Origin: an uncultured Holophagales bacterium
Lineage (GTDB): Bacteria; Acidobacteriota; Thermoanaerobaculia; UBA5066
Reading direction: 5' to 3'
Length of the DNA stretch: 13,069 nt
NCBI GenBank assembly: GCA_937864895.1
Contig: CALMDF010000161.1
Span: 1-13,069 of the forward strand
The position numbers and the translations under genes were made by a program. The notes beneath the pieces are model-generated. The model was not told the DNA's origin. It worked only from the letters and a program-made list of their open reading frames with translations, and made no database searches. Below, piece by piece: positions 1 through 6,070 of the stretch; the stretch's first letter is position 1, and the number at the start of each line of letters is the position of its first letter.

Positions 1-305
1 CCCGCGCGGCGGGCGTAGACGGCCATCCGGTGGGAGTCGATCTCGATCCCGACCTGCGGCTCCCGGGGGATCTTCCCTCCCGCCATGACGACCGAGAGCG
101 GCCCGGCCGCGAGAAGGCGCAGGTAGATGCGCTGCCGCCGGCGGTCAGGCTCGGAAACGCCAAAGGGGAAATCCAGCCCGGCCAGGATCCGCCCTCGTGT
201 GTGCTGGTCGGGGTAGATCGAGACCCGCGGGAGCCGGAGTCCCGCGTCCCACGCGAGAACCGCGCGGCCGGCTTCGTGAAATGCGACGAGGCGACGGAAC
301 CTCAA
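1..305 (-). CDS. M41 (FtsH-peptidase)-like protein with degenerate HExxH, partial (N-terminal part)
   Basis: The first 101 codons of a minus-strand gene that runs off the left edge of the window. The start is a TTG at 303-305, chosen because a strong Shine-Dalgarno GAGGAGG (311-317) lies five bases upstream. The N-terminus reads AFHEAGRAVLAW (residues 8-19), clearly the HEAGHAV zinc-site helix of M41-type metallopeptidases, but the second zinc-binding His is Arg (codon CGC instead of CAC). It is followed by an AAGPLSVVMAGG stretch (about residues 66-77), like the family's AGPAAE-x-L-x-x-G segment, and by GIEIDSHRMAV, which resembles the GxxSD region supplying the third (Asp) zinc ligand. There is no AAA ATPase domain in front, so it is a stand-alone small relative, not FtsH. 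With one His ligand missing it may be non-proteolytic or bind metal differently. The family is inferred from motifs only; the C-terminus is not visible. Confidence 0.55.
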   Translation of the reverse strand, partial: MRFRRLVAFHEAGRAVLAWDAGLRLPRVSIYPDQHTRGRILAGLDFPFGVSEPDRRRQRIYLRLLAAGPLSVVMAGGKIPREPQVGIEIDSHRMAVYARRA

Positions 306-310
306 CGGAC

Positions 311-317
311 CCTCCTC
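311..317 (-). promoter_or_regulatory. Shine-Dalgarno site for the M41-like gene
   Basis: GAGGAGG on the minus strand, five bases before the TTG at 303-305. It decides this start, because the frame stays open further upstream with no better start signal. Confidence 0.55.
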
Positions 318-395
318 GAAGAGATTACAGGTTCGGGGCGCGGAATGGTGAGGCCGCCGGCCCGCGCACGGCCCCCATTCGCGAACCGCGGCCCC

Positions 396-424
396 TTGCG
401 GCGGTCCTCCCGCCCGCCCAGAAT
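396..424 (+). promoter_or_regulatory. Candidate promoter for the alpha/beta hydrolase gene
   Basis: TTGCGG (396-401) and CAGAAT (419-424) are separated by 17 bases. The -10-like hexamer matches TATAAT at 4 of 6 positions and the -35 at 3 of 6, so the match is modest. Transcription would begin about at 431, exactly on the second of two tandem GTG codons (428-430 and 431-433), which would make the hydrolase mRNA leaderless. No Shine-Dalgarno sequence is visible in front of either GTG. Confidence 0.3.
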
Positions 425-427
425 CGG

Positions 428-1237
428 GTGGTGCCCGCCGGCGCCGGCCCGAACCGCGAACCGGTCTCCATACGTCTGCCGGAGGGGCGCCTCGAGGCCG
501 TCCGGATCCTGCCGCCGGATGCGAACCCGGACCTCTCCCCGCTCGTCTTCCTCCACGACGCCCTCGGCGCGGTCTCCCTCTGGCGAGACCTCCCCGACCG
601 GCTCTGCGCAACCCTCGGCCGTTGCGGCTTCGCCTTCGACCGGCTCGGGTTCGGACGCTCCGACCCTCGCCCGGCCCCCCCGGGACTGAAGTTCCTCCAG
701 GTAGAGGCGACCGAGCGTCTCCCGGAGGTCCTGCGCCAGGCGGGCATCGCACGTCCCGTCCTCTTCGGGCACAGCGACGGCGGCTCGATCGCCCTCCTCT
801 TCGCCGCCGCTTTCCCCGGAATCCCGGCGGCGGTCGTGTCGATCGCCGCGCACGTCTTCATCGAGGACGTGACCGTGGCGGGAATCGAGGGAACGGTCGA
901 AGCCTGGGGGACCACGGACCTGCCGGCCCGCCTCGCGCGCCACCACGGGAACAAGGCCGAGGACGTCTTCCGGGGCTGGAGCGAGACCTGGCGCGATCCG
1001 GCCTTCCGGGGCTTCTCCGCCCTCGAGGCGATCGGCCCGATTCGCTGCCCGCTCCTCGTCCTGCAGGGAGAGAGGGACGAGTACGGCACGATCGCCCAGG
1101 TCGAGGCGATCGCCTCGGCCGTCTCCGGGCCCGTCCGGACCCTCGTCCTCCCGGGGCTCGGGCACTTTCCCCACCGCGAGGACCCGGGACGGATTCTCGC
1201 GGAGACGGAGCGGTTCCTCTCGGACTTCGGCGCCTGA
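428..1237 (+). CDS. Alpha/beta hydrolase (serine hydrolase fold)
   Basis: A protein of about 269 residues, the usual size for a single-domain alpha/beta hydrolase. Counting from the GTG at 428, the oxyanion-hole region is LVFLHDALGAVSLWRDLP (39-56), the nucleophile elbow is GHSDGG with Ser116, the acid is probably Asp217 in LQGERDEYG, and the catalytic His is His246 in GLGHFPH. A cap region lies between about residues 140 and 200. The triad is complete, so it is probably active on a small ester, amide, lactone or similar bond; the substrate cannot be read from sequence. There is no signal peptide, so it should be cytoplasmic. The frame stays open upstream to 197, but that part is Arg/Pro-rich, lacks fold motifs and lies antisense to the M41-like gene, so I start at 428 (431 is equally possible). 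It ends 23 bases before the convergent gamma-lyase gene. Confidence 0.85.
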   Translation: MVPAGAGPNREPVSIRLPEGRLEAVRILPPDANPDLSPLVFLHDALGAVSLWRDLPDRLCATLGRCGFAFDRLGFGRSDPRPAPPGLKFLQVEATERLPEVLRQAGIARPVLFGHSDGGSIALLFAAAFPGIPAAVVSIAAHVFIEDVTVAGIEGTVEAWGTTDLPARLARHHGNKAEDVFRGWSETWRDPAFRGFSALEAIGPIRCPLLVLQGERDEYGTIAQVEAIASAVSGPVRTLVLPGLGHFPHREDPGRILAETERFLSDFGA

Positions 1238-1260
1238 GCCCCTCGGCGGGCCCGGGGGGC
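1238..1260. terminator. Possible bidirectional hairpin between convergent genes
   Basis: The 23-base gap between the hydrolase stop and the gamma-lyase stop contains GCCCC (1238-1242) and GGGGC (1256-1260), which can pair as a very GC-rich hairpin with further internal pairing options. There is no T-run on either side, so intrinsic termination is uncertain. Confidence 0.25.
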
Positions 1261-2448
1261 CTACGCCTTCGCCAGCGCCTGCTCGAGGTCCTCGCAGAGG
1301 TCGAGGGCGTCCTCGCAGCCGAGCGCGATGCGGACGAGGTCGTCGGTGATCTCGGCCTTTTCCCGCTCGGCCCGGGGCACGCTCGCGTGCGTCATCGAGG
1401 CCGGGTGCTCGATGAGGGTCTCGACGCCTCCGAGGCTGACGGCGAGCGTCGCGAGCTTCACGGAGTTCATGAGGGTGCGGCCCGCGTCGAGCCCGCCCTT
1501 GACACCGAAGGAGACGATGGCGCCGCCGCCCGACATCTGCCGCCGGGCGAGGTCGTGCTGCGGGTGGCTCGGAAGGAAGGGGTAGCGGACCCACGAGACC
1601 TTCGGGTGAGCCTCGAGGAAGCGTGCGACCTCGAGGGCGTTCGCCTGGGCCTTCTCCAGCCGGAGGCCGAGCGTCTTGACGCCGCGGAACACGAGCCAGG
1701 CCTGGTGAGGATCCATCGTCGGCCCGACGTTGACGTGAACCGAGCGCAGGCGGGCGAAGAGCACCGGGTCCTTCGCGACGACGACGCCGGCGACGACGTC
1801 GCTGTGCCCGTTCAGGAACTTCGTCATGCTGTGGAGGACGACGTCCGCGCCGAGCTCGAGGGGCCGCTGCAGGAGGGGCGTGGCGAACGTGTTGTCCACG
1901 GCCAGGAGCGCTCCGTGCCGGTGGGCGATCTCGGCGATGGCGGCGATGTCGCACAGCTTCAGCGTCGGGTTCGCAGGGGACTCGACGAAGACGAGCTTCG
2001 TCTCCGGCCGCATCGCCTTCTCGACGTTCCCGGCGTCCGAGGTGTCGACGAAGCTCCCGGTGACGCCGAACCGCGAGTACTCCTTCTCGAGGATCATCCG
2101 GCTCGCCCCGTAGAGGGCGTCCGTCCCGACGACGTGGGCCCCAGCGCCGAGGAGGGAGAAGTAGACCGTGTGGACCGCCGCCATCCCCGTCGAGGCCGCG
2201 AGCGCGCCGCAGCCTCCCTCGAGATCGGCGATGCACTCCTCGAGGGCCGCCACCGTGGGGTTCCCGAGGCGCGTGTACTTGTAGCCGGGGTCGGTCCCGC
2301 CGAACCGGGCCGCCCCCTCGTCCGTGTCCTTGAACGCGAACGTCGAGGTCTGGTAGATCGGCGTCGCGACGGCGCCGGTGAGGGGACAGGTGCGCTGTCC
2401 GGCGTGGATGATCCGGCTCGCGAGTCGCAGGTTCTTGACGTCGGACAT
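1261..2448 (-). CDS. PLP-dependent gamma-lyase family enzyme (cystathionine/methionine gamma-lyase-like)
   Basis: A 395-residue Cys/Met-metabolism PLP enzyme (fold type I), full length for the family. Visible motifs: phosphate-cup YTRLGNPT (58-65), Tyr113 in LYGAS stacking on PLP, AVDNTFATP with Asp185 pairing to the pyridine nitrogen, HSMTKFLNGHSDVVAG with the Schiff-base lysine Lys210, and the C-terminal SLGGVETLIEHPASMTH block (338-354). Such enzymes cleave cystathionine to cysteine, 2-oxobutyrate and ammonia, cleave methionine to methanethiol, or act as O-acetylhomoserine sulfhydrylases. The Cys that marks many methionine gamma-lyases after the Tyr-Gly pair is Ala115 here, so I lean towards a cystathionine gamma-lyase/MccB-like role without certainty. 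The start is the ATG at 2446-2448, with AGAGGTG as a plausible ribosome site upstream. It is divergent from a cysteine synthase/CBS-family gene 176 bases away, suggesting a shared pathway and a shared control region. Confidence 0.92.
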   Translation of the reverse strand: MSDVKNLRLASRIIHAGQRTCPLTGAVATPIYQTSTFAFKDTDEGAARFGGTDPGYKYTRLGNPTVAALEECIADLEGGCGALAASTGMAAVHTVYFSLLGAGAHVVGTDALYGASRMILEKEYSRFGVTGSFVDTSDAGNVEKAMRPETKLVFVESPANPTLKLCDIAAIAEIAHRHGALLAVDNTFATPLLQRPLELGADVVLHSMTKFLNGHSDVVAGVVVAKDPVLFARLRSVHVNVGPTMDPHQAWLVFRGVKTLGLRLEKAQANALEVARFLEAHPKVSWVRYPFLPSHPQHDLARRQMSGGGAIVSFGVKGGLDAGRTLMNSVKLATLAVSLGGVETLIEHPASMTHASVPRAEREKAEITDDLVRIALGCEDALDLCEDLEQALAKA

Positions 2449-2475
2449 GATTCGAGCACCTCTGTGGGAGTAGCG

Positions 2476-2494
2476 GCCGCGAGGATTCCGCGGC
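2476..2494. repeat. Perfect 6-bp inverted repeat in the gamma-lyase leader
   Basis: GCCGCG (2476-2481) and CGCGGC (2489-2494) flank a 7-base loop. It lies 28-46 bases upstream of the gamma-lyase ATG, in its presumed 5' leader. It could be an operator half-site pair or an RNA hairpin. In DNA this GC-rich a short repeat may also be chance. Confidence 0.3.
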
Positions 2495-2506
2495 GCCCGG
2501 CCGGCC

Positions 2507-2512
2507 ATCCTA
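2507..2512 (-). promoter_or_regulatory. Candidate extended -10 element for the gamma-lyase gene
   Basis: On the minus strand the sequence reads TGCTAGGAT, i.e. a TGn extension followed by TAGGAT (4 of 6 matches to TATAAT). No convincing -35 lies 16-18 bases upstream. It would give a leader of about 50 bases containing the inverted repeat at 2476-2494. Confidence 0.28.
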
Positions 2513-2538
2513 GCACCCGGCGGCGCCCGTCCCGATTC

Positions 2539-2567
2539 TTGACTTCCCCTCCTCCCCCGCCTACAAG
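2539..2567 (+). promoter_or_regulatory. Sigma70-like promoter for the cysteine synthase gene and probably the genes after it
   Basis: TTGACT (2539-2544; 5 of 6 matches to TTGACA) and TACAAG (2562-2567; 4 of 6 matches to TATAAT) are separated by exactly 17 bases. This is by far the best consensus promoter seen in the window and stands out in such GC-rich DNA. Transcription should start near 2574, leaving a leader of about 50 bases with GGGGAG just ahead of the ATG at 2625. Confidence 0.6.
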
Positions 2568-2624
2568 GACCGTTGGGTTCTCGTCGGAGCGCAGGGCGCC
2601 CTACGGACCCCTGGGGAGCGGTGC

Positions 2625-3566
2625 ATGCGGGTCGTGGAGAGCGTCGTCGAGCTTATCGGGGGGACCCCGATGATCCGGCTCGGCGGCCTGAAGGAGGCCG
2701 GCCGGGCGGACGTCTTCGCCAAGCTCGAGTACCTGAACCCGGGAATGAGCGTGAAGGACCGGACCGCCCTCGGTCTCATCCGCGCGGCGGAAGAGAGCGG
2801 GGAGCTGGGGCCCGGGGGGACGATCCTCGAGGCGACGGCCGGGAACACCGGCGTCGGCCTCGCCCTCGTCGGCGTCTCGCGCGGCTACCGCGTCGTCATC
2901 GTCATGGTCGAGGGATACGCCCGGGAGAAGATGATCCTCGTCCGCGGTCTGGGCGGCGAGATCGTCCTCGTGCCGCACGAGGCGGGGATCCAGGGGGCCG
3001 TCGCGAAGGCCGCCGAGCTCGCCGCGTCGATCCCCGGCGCGGTCGCGATGCGGCAGTTCGCCAATCCCGCGAATCCCCGGATCCACTACGAGACGACGGG
3101 TCCCGAGATCTGGGAGCAGATGGAGGGCAGGGTCGACGGCATCGCGCTCGGGGTCGGGACGGGCGGCACGTTCTGCGGCGTCGCGCGCTTTCTCCGGGAG
3201 AGGAACCCGGCCGTCGAGTGCTGGGGCGTCGAGCCTCCCGACTCCGTCTACGGCGGGACCGACGGGAAGGGCGAGCACATGGTCGAGGGCATCGGGAACA
3301 ACTGGTTCCCGGCCACGTTCGACAGGAGCCTCGCCGACGGGATCTTCACGATCCCCCACGCGGAAAGCTACGACATGGTCGACCGCCTGGGGAGGATGGG
3401 GCTCACGGACGCCGCCTACTCCGGCGCGGCCGTCGCCGGCGCGAGGCGCCTCGCCCGGAGGCTCGGCGAGGGGAAGCGTGTCGTCACGCTGCTCAGCGAC
3501 CCGTCCGAGCGCTATTTTTCGAAGTACGTCTACGACGGACTCTACGAAGGGCGCCGCATCCCCTGA
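2625..3566 (+). CDS. Cysteine synthase / cystathionine beta-synthase family protein (fold type II PLP)
   Basis: A 313-residue fold-type-II PLP enzyme of normal length for a catalytic core, without the C-terminal CBS-domain pair of eukaryotic CBS. Motifs: IGGTPMIRL (11-19), the PLP lysine Lys44 in NPGMSVKDR, EATAGNTG (69-76), which is the substrate/PLP-binding loop in the variant form seen in MccA-like enzymes (classical CysK has EPTSGNTG), GVGTGGT (176-182) as phosphate cup, EGIGNNWFP (221-229) and SDPSERYFSKYVYDG (291-305). It makes cysteine from O-acetyl- or O-phosphoserine and sulfide, or cystathionine from activated serine and homocysteine. The divergent gamma-lyase favours a beta-synthase/gamma-lyase pair like Bacillus MccA-MccB (reverse transsulfuration), but the sequence alone cannot settle the acceptor. 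The start is ATG with GGGGAG upstream and a good promoter at 2539-2567. The next gene begins only 19 bases after its stop. Confidence 0.93.
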   Translation: MRVVESVVELIGGTPMIRLGGLKEAGRADVFAKLEYLNPGMSVKDRTALGLIRAAEESGELGPGGTILEATAGNTGVGLALVGVSRGYRVVIVMVEGYAREKMILVRGLGGEIVLVPHEAGIQGAVAKAAELAASIPGAVAMRQFANPANPRIHYETTGPEIWEQMEGRVDGIALGVGTGGTFCGVARFLRERNPAVECWGVEPPDSVYGGTDGKGEHMVEGIGNNWFPATFDRSLADGIFTIPHAESYDMVDRLGRMGLTDAAYSGAAVAGARRLARRLGEGKRVVTLLSDPSERYFSKYVYDGLYEGRRIP

Positions 3567-3573
3567 CGGCGTC

Positions 3574-3580
3574 GAGGAGG
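3574..3580 (+). promoter_or_regulatory. Shine-Dalgarno site deciding a TTG start
   Basis: GAGGAGG lies five bases before the TTG at 3586-3588, in the short gap after the cysteine synthase stop. It fixes the start of the membrane cytochrome gene. The frame is open further upstream to 3478, but that part overlaps the cysteine synthase gene and reads as Ser/Thr-rich sequence without membrane character. Confidence 0.65.
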
Positions 3581-3585
3581 CGAGA

Positions 3586-4938
3586 TTGGACTACCCGATC
3601 CGGGACTTCGCGATGGGAGGCGGCATCCTGATCGCCGTCGTCGCCATCCTGCACGTCTTCGTCTCCCACTTCGCCGTCGGGGGCGGAATCGTCATGGCCG
3701 CGCTCGAGACGGCCGCGGTGAAGCGAGGCGACCGTCCCCTCCGCGACCTCGTGAAGCGGTCGTCGATGATCCTCCTCCTCCTCTCCACGGTCTTCGGGGC
3801 CATCTCGGGGGTGGGGATCTGGTTCACGATCGGCGTCGTCCACCCGGCGGCGACGTCGTCGCTCATTCACACTTTCGTCTGGGCCTGGGCGACCGAGTGG
3901 GCTTTCTTCCTCCTCGAGGTCGTCACGGCCCTCGCGTGGGTCGCCACGTGGGACAAGGTCTCGCCCCGGACCCACCTCCTCCTGATCTGGCTCTACGCCT
4001 TCGCGGCCTTCATGTCCCTCGTCGTCATCCAGGGAATCCTCGGCTTCATGCTGACGCCCGGGAGCTACCCCGCGACGCTCTCCTTCCGGGACGGCTTCCT
4101 GAACCCCACCTACCTCCCCGGAATCCTCTTCCGGACGGGCGTCTGCATCCTCCTGGCCGCCGCCTGGATGGCGTTCGCAGCCCTCCGCGAGAACGACCGG
4201 ACCGCCCGGGCCCGGCTCTCGAGGATTCTCGGCTCCGTCGGGGCGCTCGGCCTCGGCATCGCGGGAATCGGCTGGCTCGCCTGGGAGCGGGCTCTTCCCG
4301 AGTCGGTCCAGCGCCTCTTCCTGGGCGAGAAACCGCTGCTCGCCACACTCGCCACGGCCCGTTCGCACACCTTCCGGATGTTCCTCGTGGCCGCCGTCCT
4401 CGCCCTCCTCGTCACCCTCCTGCCCCGCCTCCAGTCGTGGCCGGTCGCCATCCTCGCCCTCCTCGCCGGGGCCGGCGTCCTCGCCGGCTACGAGCGGGTC
4501 CGGGAAGGCGTCCGGAAGCCGTTCGTCATCGCCGAGCAGATGTTCTCGAACGGGGTCCTCGTGTCGGAGATCGACGCCCTGAACGAGAAGGGAATCCTCT
4601 CGAAGGCCGTCTGGGCGACGAAGGAAGCGGGAGGACGCGCCGTCTCGACTGGCGAGGCCGTCTTCCGCGCCCAGTGCGCCGCGTGCCACACCCGCGACGG
4701 CTACCTCGGGATCCGGAAGATCGCCTCGGCGATGGACGCCGACTTCGCCGTGATGTTCCTGACGGCCATGCGCGACGACGGCGCGAACTGGAAGGCGCGG
4801 GCCGCCGGCCAGGCCGTGAGGCCCGACTACCCATTCATGCCCCCGTTCGTCGGCACCGACGAGGAGCTGAACGCGCTGGCGCTCTGGCTCGCCTCGCTCA
4901 ACGCGCCGGCCGTGGCGGAGGTGACCCGTGCCCGCTGA
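3586..4938 (+). CDS. CydA-like membrane protein fused to a C-terminal cytochrome c domain
   Basis: 450 residues from the TTG start. About eight membrane helices (near 10-32, 58-82, 95-120, 130-155, 178-200, 214-234, 262-280, 284-302) precede a cytochrome c domain with CAACH (Cys364, Cys367, His368) and a likely axial Met418 in YPFMPPF. The membrane part looks like cytochrome bd oxidase subunit I: His23 followed nine residues later by Gly (as at E. coli CydA His19), two Glu in ATEWAFFLLE (Glu104, Glu111; compare E. coli Glu99/Glu107), HTFRMF at 261-266 resembling the FRIM segment near the b558 ligand, and REGVRKPF (306-313) resembling GRQPW. At the position matching CydA His186 (FHT) there is Arg183 (FRT), and the long quinol Q-loop is missing. 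Electrons may therefore enter or leave by heme c rather than quinol. No CydB is nearby; the next gene overlaps by 11 bases. The CydA relation is inferred by eye. Confidence 0.8.
   Translation: MDYPIRDFAMGGGILIAVVAILHVFVSHFAVGGGIVMAALETAAVKRGDRPLRDLVKRSSMILLLLSTVFGAISGVGIWFTIGVVHPAATSSLIHTFVWAWATEWAFFLLEVVTALAWVATWDKVSPRTHLLLIWLYAFAAFMSLVVIQGILGFMLTPGSYPATLSFRDGFLNPTYLPGILFRTGVCILLAAAWMAFAALRENDRTARARLSRILGSVGALGLGIAGIGWLAWERALPESVQRLFLGEKPLLATLATARSHTFRMFLVAAVLALLVTLLPRLQSWPVAILALLAGAGVLAGYERVREGVRKPFVIAEQMFSNGVLVSEIDALNEKGILSKAVWATKEAGGRAVSTGEAVFRAQCAACHTRDGYLGIRKIASAMDADFAVMFLTAMRDDGANWKARAAGQAVRPDYPFMPPFVGTDEELNALALWLASLNAPAVAEVTRAR
4917..4924 (+). promoter_or_regulatory. Shine-Dalgarno site inside the cytochrome gene, driving the next gene
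   Basis: GGAGGTGA is an almost full anti-16S match, three bases before the GTG at 4928-4930. It sits inside the last codons of the upstream gene, so the second subunit is probably translationally coupled to the first and made in matching amounts. Confidence 0.7.
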
Positions 4939-6037
4939 GACCCTCCTGCCGGCCCTCGACCCGATGCCGATCCCGGGACCGCCCTGGCTCTTCCACGTCC
5001 TCTGGCTCGTGACGTTCGCGATCCACGTCGTCGGGGTGAACGTCGTCCTCGGCTCCTCTCTCGTCGGCACCGTCGCCTCGTTCGACCGGGACCGGGCCTT
5101 CGGGCGCGGCGTCGCGAAGTTCTTCGCCGAGATCAACACCTGGGCCATCTCCCTCACGATCACCTTCGGAATCGCCCCGCTCCTCTTCCTGCAGGTCCTC
5201 CATGGCCGGCTCTTCTACTCGGCGACGGTCATCGTCGCCCCGGCGTGGCTCGGGCTGCTGCTCCTCCTCATGGCCGCCTACTACCTCACCTACCTGGGGA
5301 AGTACCGGCTCCGCGCCGGGAAGGGCGCGGCCCTCCCGTTCGCGCTCTCGGCCCTCCTCTTCCTCTGCGTCGCCGCGATCCAGGTCGCCGTCCACCTCCT
5401 GTCGGTCCAGCCGGGCCGCTGGGAGGGCGTCCTCGCGCAGCCCTGGACTCTGCTCGCCGACCGCGCCTTCGTCCCGCGCTTCCTCCACTTCGTCCTCGCC
5501 GGCGTCACGCTGGCCGGGATCCTCCTCGCGTGGATCGCCGTCCGGCGGCCCCCGGCGGAGGAGGAGCGTGCGAACGCCTCGGCCCGGGCGATGTTCGGCG
5601 TGAAGATCGCCCTCCTCGCCACCGTTCTCCAGCTCGTCGTCGGCCTCTGGCTGACGATCTCCGTCCCGCGCGAGGTCCTCCTGGGCCTGATGCGGGGCGG
5701 CGGGGCGACGATGGCGCCCTTCACGATCGGGATCTTCGCGGGCTTCGGCCTCCTCGTCTTTCTCGCGCGCATCAGGGACCCGTTCGCCGACCGGGCCTCG
5801 GTGAGGCGTTCGATCGAGCTCTTCGGTCTCGCGATGATCCTCATGCTCGTGACCCGCCACCAGCTGCGGGACATCTACATCTCGGCCGCCGGCGCCGGCT
5901 CGACGCCGGCCACAACCGGGCAGTGGGGGGTCTTCGCGATCTTCCTCGTCTCGTTCGTGCTCTGCCTCGCCCTCTCCATCGTGGCCCTCGTGAAGAGCGC
6001 CAGGGACCGGCCGCCCCACGGCGAGGCGACCGCGTAG
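4928..6037 (+). CDS. CydA-like multi-pass membrane protein, partner subunit of the cytochrome-c fusion
   Basis: A 369-residue protein with about nine hydrophobic helices (near 20-43, 72-92, 100-123, 136-158, 184-205, 224-246, 262-281, 296-311, 333-356) and no heme-c motif. It looks like a diverged paralogue of the preceding gene: His33 followed nine residues later by Gly in helix 1, RFLHFVLAGVTLAG (184-197) matching the CydA segment that carries the b558 ligand His186 (here His187), and TRHQLRDIYI (309-318) in the place of VREGVRKPFVI in its neighbour. It lacks the Glu pair of CydA helix 3, which the neighbour keeps, so the two subunits may each retain part of the cofactor sites. The start is GTG with an excellent GGAGGTGA; the gene overlaps the upstream stop by 11 bases, so the two form one complex. 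The family and the redox role are inferred; I recognise no exact named subunit. Confidence 0.75.
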   Translation: MPAETLLPALDPMPIPGPPWLFHVLWLVTFAIHVVGVNVVLGSSLVGTVASFDRDRAFGRGVAKFFAEINTWAISLTITFGIAPLLFLQVLHGRLFYSATVIVAPAWLGLLLLLMAAYYLTYLGKYRLRAGKGAALPFALSALLFLCVAAIQVAVHLLSVQPGRWEGVLAQPWTLLADRAFVPRFLHFVLAGVTLAGILLAWIAVRRPPAEEERANASARAMFGVKIALLATVLQLVVGLWLTISVPREVLLGLMRGGGATMAPFTIGIFAGFGLLVFLARIRDPFADRASVRRSIELFGLAMILMLVTRHQLRDIYISAAGAGSTPATTGQWGVFAIFLVSFVLCLALSIVALVKSARDRPPHGEATA

Positions 6038-6058
6038 CGGGAACGCTGCGGACGGGGA

Positions 6059-6064
6059 TACGAT
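6059..6064 (+). promoter_or_regulatory. Candidate -10 hexamer placing the transcript start on the SirB1-like GTG
   Basis: TACGAT (4 of 6 matches to TATAAT) is followed by exactly six bases and then the GTG at 6071. No -35-like hexamer is seen 17 bases upstream. If used, the mRNA would be leaderless. Read-through from the upstream membrane genes is the alternative. Confidence 0.28.
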
Positions 6065-6070
6065 CGAGGC

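Noticed and set aside
197..427. 77-residue N-terminal extension of the alpha/beta hydrolase
   Set aside because: It is Arg/Pro-rich, has no fold motifs and would lie antisense to the M41-like gene, which has a good Shine-Dalgarno site and a recognisable motif.
302..2236. Very long minus-strand open frame antisense to the hydrolase and crossing into the gamma-lyase gene; similar giant frames at 622-2673 (+), 3493-5163 (-), 4898-6886 (-), 5245-7290 (+) and 8687-10747 (+)
   Set aside because: They translate to Arg/Gly/Pro/Glu-rich sequence with no domain motifs and lie over genes with complete family signatures. Long open shadows are expected in DNA this GC-rich, where stop codons are rare.
2449..2624. 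SAM, SAH or T-box riboswitch in the divergent sulfur-gene intergenic region
   Set aside because: Only a 6-bp hairpin and promoter-like hexamers are visible, and each leader would be only about 50 bases long.
2625..3566. Full cystathionine beta-synthase with regulatory CBS domains
   Set aside because: The protein ends at 313 residues right after the PLP fold; no CBS-domain pair is present.
3586..6037. Calling the membrane pair ordinary cytochrome bd oxidase CydA and CydB
   Set aside because: Neither protein looks like CydB. Both resemble CydA, both lack the Q-loop, and one has a cytochrome c domain, so the standard name would mislead.
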